From contig JAYWVB010000007.1 in assembly GCA_039881045.1 (NCBI GenBank), positions 496,001 through 560,000 of the forward strand: a stretch of 64,000 nt of DNA, given 5' to 3'. Of the stretch, positions 56,324 through 64,000 are shown piece after piece (the first letter of the stretch is position 1; each line of letters opens with the position of its first letter). The stretch comes from Chaetomium olivaceum. Its lineage: Eukaryota; Ascomycota; Sordariomycetes; Sordariales; Chaetomiaceae. Made by a program: the position numbers and the translations under genes. A model generated the notes under the pieces. It saw only the letters and a program-made list of their open reading frames with translations. It searched no databases and was not told the DNA's origin.

Positions 56324-56671
56324 TCAGCCTTCCTTCTTGTCATTAGTGACTGTCTCAGGCGAGGACCAGGCGCTGTCCTGCCATCCAAAGGCAGTCCACG
56401 GTGCCTCGTCCGCTGTTTCAGCAATCCACTGCTCCATCATGGCGCCGACCTTCTTCGTCTTCTTGTCCCCTCGAGACTTCGGGACGTGGCAGGTGGCCCT
56501 GGGTGGCCAGCAATTGTGAGTGCCTGTCTTGAGGCAGAGTTCCTGTGAGAGGGGGCGGTGGTGTAAGTCAGGTGGTACATGGGATAAGGATTGAATACGC
56601 AGAGATGGACTAACACCGGTCGGGGTTTTGTGGGCTTTGTTAACGGTGGTGTTCTTAGTTGAGAGAGCCAT
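56324..56671 (-). CDS. Small spliced hypothetical protein (about 91 aa)
   Basis: Exon 1 (56671-56615) codes MALSTKNTTVNKAHKTPTG. A 72-nt intron (56614-56543, GTTAGT...CTGAC...CACAG) follows, then exon 2 (56542-56324), which codes ELCLKTGTHNCWPPRATCHV and a basic patch (KSRGDKKTKKVGAMMEQWIA), then an acidic end. The leader is C/A-rich. Because the intron is a multiple of three, the frame is open even unspliced. Family unknown; possibly a small nuclear or cytosolic protein. Confidence 0.5.
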   Translation of the reverse strand: MALSTKNTTVNKAHKTPTGVSPSLRIQSLSHVPPDLHHRPLSQELCLKTGTHNCWPPRATCHVPKSRGDKKTKKVGAMMEQWIAETADEAPWTAFGWQDSAWSSPETVTNDKKEG

Positions 56672-57639
56672 GTAGAAGGATTCTTGGTTCCGGAGATGGG
56701 TAGAGTTTTGCCGGGTGCTCTGCGTATGTTTGTCTGTGTGTGTGTCCGTGTGTCAATATGCACCAGTCAGTTTGCTAGAAGATGGAATTGGAAGCTGATG
56801 GCTCGAGACTGCAAAAAGGTTGGAGTTGTTGATACTATCATTTTGAAGACGTGAGAACCTAGGGGCCCTTTTTGTACTAAAGAGATGAGCGGTGGTGGCT
56901 GTGGTCGATCCCTGGAGTCCGCTTTCTCTGTCTCTTGCAACATCTTTTGAGCTTTGGGAAACCTTGAACTGGAAATCTTTTGAACTTTTTGAGCTTTGTG
57001 AACTCTTGAGTTTGGTGATCTTTTTTCAGCTTTGAGCCTTTTGAACTTTCTGAGTGGCTGAACCCCTGAGCAGTCACCAAGCCTCCAAACCAAAGTTCCC
57101 TCCCCCATGTCTCTGTTTCGCACTGCTTTTTGCGGTTTAGCTTCAGTAATCGGTTTTTGCGGGATGAACGGAATATTCCAACCCTAATCATCGTCATCGT
57201 TCTCATCACCGTGGCAGGTGAGATGATTCCTTGAACCTCAAGAACAGGCCTCGAGTTTATGGAACCGTGGCGTGCACCACGCGTTCTTGGTCCTTTGTAC
57301 CTAGCCTGCAAGGATGTCCAACTGCCAGTGAACAGGGTGGTGGGGGGGCACGACTTGTGTTGCGCTAATGCACAAGGTTGCATCGAGAATGACGTTTGGT
57401 TGCCGGCTTGGCATGACCCCCCCGGGCCTGGCCAGGCCCAGATCCGCAGCGAGCTGTTTGCCTTTGCGAACCATCCTGGGAGGGGCAGCCGAAAGATGTC
57501 GTGCGCCTTGGGGCCACAGCCTTCAGCAACGTCTCGTCTTCAGAGCCGCTTTCACCATGTTTTCATTATGAATGAAGCCGGAGACTTGACGAACTGGCAG
57601 CCATCTTGTATCTCATAGATTCCAAACTCCAGACACATC
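56672..57639. other. Divergent promoter region with degenerate TTTGAGCTTTG repeats
   Basis: 56940-57060 contains several diverged copies of a (CTT)TTGAGCTTTG-like unit. A CA/GT-rich patch lies near 56730-56750. No gene supported. Confidence 0.45.
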
Positions 57640-60600
57640 ATGGCGGGGCCCAATCATCAACCTAGTGCCCACCGGGCTCAGACTCTGAGGCATGCGGTCC
57701 CGGCAATTAACCAGAGCCGTAACAGCCCAAGACCGAGCCGTCGGCGGAGATATAACCCAGACGACTGGGAACGGTGCAAGGCAGAGCTTGAGAATCTCTA
57801 CAAGAAGGAAAACCGGACCCTTCGTGAGACAATGGAAGAAATGGAGAAGAAGGGTTTTTATGCCGAGTAAGTGTTGCATTATCGTCTTGAACCTAGAACA
57901 GTAGGTTGATTAAAGCCAGCAAAAATGCATACAAACGCTATTTCAAGCAGTGGAATTGGACCAAGAACCGGGCGAGACGAATATCTACGCCTACAACGGC
58001 AGCACCCGGTGACATGGCTGGTAGGTTCCTAACATGCCTGTCCGGCTTCAGCGTGTACCCAGCTGATGTTCTGGTCAGGCCGTGCAGCACCTGTATCAGC
58101 GCCGATGCGTGCAACAACAAACAATCAGCAGCAGCCTGGCCTCCCCGCGCCGACCTTCGGTGATGGCGACTTCACCATTCCCCCGCCTACTGCAGGCGAG
58201 CCACAGTTCAACAAGCCACCTAACGACGATCAGCACGACGAGCTTTCCAAAGACCTTCAAATGAACCGACCCTTCTTTCTATTCCGAGAGCACCCTAACG
58301 TCAACAACTCGATGTTTCTCGCCCAGGCCGCGGTGCTCTCAGTGCACTTGCAAGACCACATGGATTTGGCACCAGATCAAGTGCGCCGAATGCTAGCCGA
58401 CTTTGGCCCACCCCAAAGCCAACAATTCTCTAAAGGCAGAGCAGACAGCTCATTCTTTTTCGGTGTGCTTGGGCTTCTCTCTAACAAGGCATTGTCTAAT
58501 GAAGGCATCGAGCGATTCTTGGATATTATCATGGTTGAGAAGTTTGCTCCTAAGGCTTTTCTGGATCTTATCTTTACCGTCGACACACCCACCGTGAATG
58601 CCATTTCAGAAACACTTCTCGGTCATCATTACAGTCCCCATCCCTTGGGCTTGCTCCTGAGAGTAGGAATCTCAAAACGCCATCTAACGGGAGATCGACC
58701 ATGGAAGATGTTCTGCTCAGCCTTTCATGCGAAGGCTTTAGACGCCGTGACAGGGAAGAAACTCTTGTTGGAGCTCTGGGAGCCTTCTATGAAACCCGAT
58801 GATGGTTTGACAACCTGGTGGCCATCATTAACCAGTGAAAGGGATCCCATTGCCCAAGATGGTGAACTGATGGACCGCCTAGTCGAAATAGGGGCTATAA
58901 GCCTCAATCAAGCACTGTCGCATGCCGTGAGATGGAATCAGGGTTCCCGGATCTCTCTTCTTCTGGAAAGAGGGGCGGATGCAGACCGTTGTTGGGTACA
59001 TGCATCCACCAACGCAGCGGGCCAGCCCTTGGACATAAATGCGGTCGACTGTGCCTACATAAAAGGCTTCTCTGGAGCCTACCAGCTTCTCCTTGAACGA
59101 AACGCAGACGCAAGGGCCGATCGTCTTACTATCACCAAAGTACTTACCACAGCAAATTCGGGAACTCGGGCTCTGTTTACCTACTTCGAGTCAAATCATC
59201 GCTGGGTACCTTTGTCCACATTCGCTCTTCATATCGCAGTGATGTGCCATCGGCCACAACTCGACGACGCGATCGACGTGCTGCTCGCGTGTGGCGTCAG
59301 TTTCAGCATCAACCACCTTCCCTACCGCGACCGTAGATCGACCCTCGCACATGCTATTTCTAACATTGACCTCGTCGGGCGTCTGCTTCTGGCCGGTGCG
59401 GATATCGACCATCCTTCAGTCATCACCACTGCTTCTTCCGATCCCAATGACCTCGAGTGCCTTGAACTTCTGATCGCACGGGGCTTAGATATTGCTAAAG
59501 TAGGAAGCATTGGGCTATCAACCGCGCTTGAGAATGGGAACGAAAAGGCTTTTAAGCTTTTACTCCGCGCTGGGGCTGACGCCAACAGAAAACCGTCTCC
59601 TACACTCGACATGTGGACGCCCCCGCTGTCAGTGGCCGCGAGAAAGGGCAATGGCGACGCCGCTCGAACGCTGCTTTATCGGGGGGCGGATGTCAATATC
59701 AAGGACGACAGGTGTTGGCGTCCAATACACTATGCCGCCCGCTTTGGGGATCTAAGAATGGTTAAACTACTTGTGCAGTTTGGGGCAGATCTTAGCCACC
59801 CAGAAGATGCGGACGTAAGCGCATGGTATGTTCCGGTGATAGAACTGTGCGCCCTGCGGACAACCCCCTACTATTATTCTCACGACGCCTACCTTCTCGG
59901 GGATCTTATTGACAGGCCATGGTCAAACGAGGACACGGAAATCTTCAGGTACCTGATCGAGATGGGCGCCGACCTGAACTCTGCCTACGTCGGCGACTCG
60001 GATATCTTGAGGCGCAACCCAGTCGTGGCGAACCTAATTCTCTCGTCGGCTGACAATAATGTGATTCTCTTTGCGTTGCGCATGGGTGCTCGGATTGACG
60101 GAAAGTTTGATCCCAAAAACACAGCCTTTGCGACCATGACACCGCTTCAAGCGGCGGCAAGGAAAGGGAACCTGGAAATGGTCAAGGAGCTCCACGCTAG
60201 AGGAGCCGACATCAACGCCGAGCCGTCACATTATTCAGGCACAACAGCTCTGCAAGCGGCGTGCGACGGCGAATACGACGCGGGAAACCGTTTGGCTGTG
60301 GTGGAATATTTACTGAACCACGAGGCAGATGCCGACGCTGATACCGCTGACGGGTGCAAGAGGGTTGTCTCCTTTGCGACTGCAAGCAGGGGGTATGTGG
60401 AGATCATCGTTCGCCTTTTAGAATGCGGTGCCAGTGTGAGACCCGAAATACTCACGGGCCGGTCGCCGCTATACTACGCTGCTCGGGACGGCCGATTGGA
60501 TGCTGTACAAGTCCTGTTCAACACGTACGGCTCGATTCGATATCCTCAACAACCTGACTGTAAGGAAGAAATAATGGTAGCAGAGGAACTTGGTCATTGG

Positions 60601-60663
60601 GCTATAGCGGATCTTCTACGGCGAGCGAGGTATGAGCCACAGAGTGAATCAGACTCGGAGTAG
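57640..60663 (+). CDS. Clr5-domain ankyrin-repeat protein
   Basis: Exons 57640-57866, 57920-58020 and 58079-60663 give an uninterrupted 970-codon protein. The N-terminus is basic and is followed by a Clr5 domain (YNPDDWERCKAELENLYKKE, ETMEEMEKKGFYA, then YKRYFKQWNWTKNRARR), a motif found at the N-terminus of many fungal proteins including the S. pombe silencing factor Clr5. Residues ~300-960 are an ankyrin array (e.g. GNGDAARTLLYRGADVNIKD, TPLQAAARKGNLEMVKELHA, SPLYYAARDGRLDAVQVLF). The end is acidic. The Clr5-ankyrin pair is common in the expanded fungal repertoire linked to chromatin or recognition roles; function here is unknown. No break seen. Confidence 0.9.
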
Positions 60664-61309
60664 AGTAGGTAGTTGATAGCTCTCTTACTGTGCTTGATCC
60701 CTTCCTTCTTCTGTAACAATAACGTAGGGCAGATTCCAAATGAAGGTTTTGGTCATAATTAGTCGAGTATGCTGCATCCAGAGGCCGGCGAGAATCTAGC
60801 GATTAGCCAAGGATAGGGGACTTGCCCTGATGAAGCAGGCGTATTGCCCTGGCTACATTGCTGTTTAAGAGCCGGTGCTTGATACCTTGAATGATAATGG
60901 GACTACAATCGCCGCGCATCTTTTAATTTGGTAGTCGGCATATACGATGCAATACATATTTGGTACGGGCGCCCGTGAGGAGCTCTTCTCACCCGTTAAC
61001 AGAATCTTCCTTCATGCTGCAATCATGGAGGCTTTTAGCAAGGGCTTCACGGTTCTCGTCCCGGACGCGAAAGCCTGGTAAATTTAAGGGCCACCAAATC
61101 CTCAGGGACTGGCTCAACGCCATGAGGGATGACGCCGTGACAGGGCCTTAGCTCCTTTCTCTTTTTCCCTTCAAAAGCGACAGCCATTCTTGACAAGAAG
61201 ACAGGTTTACGTAATGGTCTATCCTCCTTCTTTCTCTTAAGGGCTAAAAAGGGCTTTTATAGTCTAATGATGCTTCTTGTCTATTCTTAGCTTAACTATC
61301 TCTGCTACT
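60664..61309. other. Intergenic region
   Basis: AT-rich 3' flank of the ankyrin gene. A short run resembling coding sequence at 61090-61150 is not supported as a gene. Confidence 0.35.
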
Positions 61310-61864
61310 TCACACAACGTTCCCACCGCTACGGTCGGCTAGTCGGGACGACCTGCGTCTTTTGCCGCTACCAGCGACCGAGCTATCGGCTGGCGGGGTT
61401 CGAGACTTTGCGCCCTCAGAAGCCGTCTTCCTGCTCTCCTCCAATACGGCGTCTAAAGAGGATCGGATATTGTTTAACCGCTCCTGCTTACCCCAGTTGA
61501 TGATGTTACGGACGTATGTACAAAACTGTGCGTAATGGTCCGGGTCGTGAAGCAAGAAACCTTTCACGTTCGCCCTGTAGTACGAGAGCTCGTCATGTTT
61601 CCAGGTGATACACAGCCGGGCTTCGGAGCCGCTCATCGCGATGCTGAAAACGGCATTATCGATCATCCTAACCTCTTTGCTATTGCACTGGCTGAGCCGG
61701 CGGTTAAGGCCCTCTCCTATCTTCACGCAAGATGCAGATCCGCCCAGGCATTGGTTGATCGCCGCCCAAGAACTCCCAGCTCCAGACGAGCTGTCGCCTT
61801 TGAACCGTATGACAAGAAAGGGATAAACCAGGCTTTGGTTGTTTGCGATCATCTCTGATCCCAT
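61310..61864 (-). pseudogene. DUF7924-type protein, C-terminal part only
   Basis: 184 residues beginning MGSEMIANNQSLVYPFLVIR and continuing FKGDSSSGAGSSWAAINQCL, AMSGSEARLCITWKHDELSY and DHYAQFCTYVRNIINWGKQE, ending in a basic Ser/Arg tail. This matches the conserved core of a family expanded in plant-associated and saprotrophic ascomycetes (recalled as DUF7924, with a restriction-endonuclease-like flavour). The usual (V/I)EFK(G) motif reads VIRFKG here, losing the acidic residue. The N-terminal ~150-250 residues of the family are absent, with only short non-coding DNA upstream, so this is a truncated, probably non-functional copy. Confidence 0.55.
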
Positions 61865-62787
61865 ATAAATGAGTAGAGCTTGTTGCTGACTTTATGCTCG
61901 ATTCACCGCTCCGTAGGAAAGAGAAGGAGGGAGCTTTTTGTTTTTCTTTTTTCTTCTTTTTTCTTTTCCTTTCTTTTCCCCCTTTTTGTCAACATATTTC
62001 TGATTCCCTGCATCTTCCCGTGTTGATATGGAATTAGCCTTTTGGACTTACCCTTGGTTATGAGATGAAGACCTGCTTAGTTCACACTAGGGGATGGGGA
62101 CTGGGGAGGTGGTGAAATCGTCGAAAAGCACGTACTCTTTTGTGGCGATGCAAGAAGTGTAATTATTATGTTGTTTCTGTCTCATTAAAGTTCTGCATTA
62201 CCTAAGTTGCGCTTTGGAATCAAGCATCCGGTTTTAGGTTAGCAATTTGGACTCCTTATCCCTTTCGGTCCTGTCATTGCCATCCACTCGTCCACTCATC
62301 CTTGCTCGGTTCTGACCTGGGCAAGATGTGTTACTCAGCCCATGGTCCCAATGAAGCAAGAACACCAATCGCGAGACTGACTTTTGTACACCCTGGCAGG
62401 CCGTCTCGGTTGCCTGGCCTGATCTGCTCTAGCGACTTGCCCAAACGGGTGAGAATAAGCGTAGGGCAACGGTAATTGGGGCTCATGGGTAAGGCCGTTG
62501 AGGATGTGTTTTGAGATCTTTGCTTGTCATCATTTTCCCGGGGTTAGCGAACAAGAGGGCTGAGATCCAGGAGATGATCAGCCGCAATGATGATTTTGGA
62601 ATTTGCAAGCGAGGCTGACTTGAGGTTGGACCGTAGATAGTTCGGGTGGATGATGGACTCCGAGAAGGTACTTATAAGTTGATTGTTGACAACCGCCTCT
62701 CTCGGGTGTAACTCCAGTCCTCACGCCTCTTCATCTTTACACACACGCGTGGCACATAACCGGCCGAACTCTCATACCACCATCAAC
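61865..62787. other. Intergenic region with a CT-rich tract; promoter of the esterase gene
   Basis: 61915-61985 is a CT-rich tract. TATAAG at 62673-62678 lies about 110 bp upstream of ATG 62788 and may be its TATA element. Confidence 0.45.
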
Positions 62788-64000
62788 ATGCGGCAATCTT
62801 TCACCACCCTTCTCAGCAGCCTCGCTGCCGCTGCAGCTGTCACAACAACCAAACCATCCTGCTCCAGCATCCCCACCCCTTCCATCCCCGGCCTCAAAAT
62901 CCTCACCCTCACCTCCGCCGAACTCCTCAACCACACCGTCCCCGCCACGCCCCCATTTCTCAACAACCCCGTCACCAACCTCAACGTCTGCGCCGTCACC
63001 GTCACCGTCACCCACCCCGGCGCCAACGACACCGTCAACATCCACATCTGGCTCCCCCTCCACACCCACAACTCAAACCCAACCTCGCCCTGGAACAACC
63101 GCTTCATCGCCCTCGGCGGCAGCGCCTGGGCCGCCGGCCACGGCCCCCTCTCCGTCGCCCCCTACGCAGCCCGTGGCTTTGCCGCCGGCACCACCGACGC
63201 CGGCCTGCCCTCCGACCTGGCCAGCGTCGCCACCCCCTCCGGCTGGGCTCTCCACCCCGATGGCACGGTCAACACAGAGCTGTTGACTAACTTTGCGGGG
63301 CGGTCGGTGCATGACCTAGCGGTGATCGGTAAAGCGGTGACCGCGTCGTTTTATGGGAAAACCGCGAGATGGGCGTATTGGGAGGGGTGTTCGACGGGCG
63401 GAAGGCAGGGGATGGTGGCGGCGCAGAGATGGCCGGGGGACTTTGACGGTGTGGTGGTCGGGGCGCCGGCGGTGTATTGGACTAAGTATGTGGTGGCGGA
63501 GCTGTGGCCGCAGGTGGTGATGGCGGAGGCGGGGTATTTTCCGCGGGCGTGTGAGTTTGAGGCGGTTAGGGCGGATGTGGTGGCGGTGTGTGATGGGTTG
63601 GATGGGGTGCGGGATGGGGTTGTATCGGATGCTGGAAGGTGTATGTATGACCCGGCCATGTTGCTGGGGAAGAAGATCAAGTGTGGTGACGAGGAGGTGG
63701 CGGTTGGCCCCGAGCTGGTGTCCGTCGTCAAGAAGATCTGGGACGGGCCCAAGACAGCCGAAGGGTCGCCACTATGGTATGGCCTTCCGGTCGACTCGCC
63801 GCTCACCAGCCTGGCCGAGACACAGGAGGATGTCAACGGCACGCACCGTACCGGCGCTCCCTTTTTCGTTGCCAGCGACTGGGTGAAGTATTTCGTCAAG
63901 GCCGACCCCACGTTCAACCTCTCCGGCCTCAGCTCCACGACACTGCGCGAGCTATTCGCCGAATCTGTGGACAGCTTTGCCAGCCTCATCGACTCGTCCG
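62788..64000 (+). CDS. Tannase/feruloyl esterase family protein (secreted; 3' end outside window)
   Basis: ATG 62788 opens with a signal peptide (MRQSFTTLLSSLAAAAAVTT) and is open for 404 codons to the window end. The alpha/beta-hydrolase core shows PWNNRFIALGGSAWAAGHGP, ARGFAAGTTDAGLPSD and the nucleophile motif GCSTGGRQG (Ser within GCSXGGR, as in tannases and feruloyl esterase B). It continues with DFDGVVVGAPAVYWTKYVVA and CDGLDGVRDGVVSDAGRC (calcium-site-like). The enzyme would act outside the cell on plant phenolic esters. No introns or breaks are seen. The catalytic Asp/His lie beyond the window. Tannase versus feruloyl esterase cannot be separated from this part. Confidence 0.88.
   Translation, partial: MRQSFTTLLSSLAAAAAVTTTKPSCSSIPTPSIPGLKILTLTSAELLNHTVPATPPFLNNPVTNLNVCAVTVTVTHPGANDTVNIHIWLPLHTHNSNPTSPWNNRFIALGGSAWAAGHGPLSVAPYAARGFAAGTTDAGLPSDLASVATPSGWALHPDGTVNTELLTNFAGRSVHDLAVIGKAVTASFYGKTARWAYWEGCSTGGRQGMVAAQRWPGDFDGVVVGAPAVYWTKYVVAELWPQVVMAEAGYFPRACEFEAVRADVVAVCDGLDGVRDGVVSDAGRCMYDPAMLLGKKIKCGDEEVAVGPELVSVVKKIWDGPKTAEGSPLWYGLPVDSPLTSLAETQEDVNGTHRTGAPFFVASDWVKYFVKADPTFNLSGLSSTTLRELFAESVDSFASLIDSS

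Noticed and set aside
57259..57618. 119-codon open frame upstream of the Clr5-ankyrin gene
   Set aside because: No domain, and located where the promoter and leader of the intact gene are expected.

Overview
This is chromosomal DNA from a filamentous ascomycete (Pezizomycotina, most likely a Sordariomycete). Protein-coding genes have short introns (about 50-150 nt, GTRNGT...YAG) and C/G-rich third codon positions. The gene families are typical of such fungi: HET domain, Clr5-ankyrin, fungal SET proteins, DUF7924, APH-like kinases and tannase/feruloyl esterase. No rRNA, tRNA or CRISPR array was recognised.

Layout. 1-1.0 kb: 3' end of a glycine-rich protein gene cut by the window. 1.5-11.7 kb: a nested transposon block. 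A 5'-truncated Tad/I-like LINE, with a 14-bp target-site duplication and an (AAT)n tail, carries an inverted ~5.95-kb Helitron inside its endonuclease domain. The Helitron has a complete but mutated Rep-helicase gene, asymmetric inverted repeats and a terminal hairpin. 12-19 kb: a small spliced gene, an inverted-repeat element, a broken C2H2 zinc-finger gene, an intact SMYD-like SET protein with a 21-bp in-frame repeat, and a broken small gene. 19.6-26.6 kb: a dynamin-like GTPase, a deaminase-fold protein, a zinc-finger gene and an APH-family kinase. 27.7-39.8 kb: mostly conserved housekeeping genes: a small conserved protein, ERV2-type sulfhydryl oxidase, proteasome beta-1 (PRE3), a PHO80/PREG-like cyclin and a DJ-1/PfpI protein. 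40.5-48.8 kb: an accessory cluster with a vWA-papain-like protease-zinc ribbon protein, an NB-ARC (NLR) relic, a HET-domain gene and a second SET protein. 51.4-64 kb: an MFS sugar transporter, a small spliced gene, an intact Clr5-ankyrin protein, a truncated DUF7924 protein, and a secreted tannase-family esterase running off the end. Two inverted copies of one ~0.5-kb non-autonomous DNA element (28.6 and 54.3 kb) flank the central part.

Many otherwise well-conserved genes carry single-base frameshifts, several of them exactly in homopolymer runs. Some breaks are therefore probably consensus errors rather than true pseudogenes, and 'broken' calls should be read with that in mind. The most unusual gene is the vWA + cysteine protease + zinc-ribbon protein at 40.6-42.8 kb. 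It lies next to an NLR relic and a HET gene and looks like part of a fungal non-self recognition or conflict locus.
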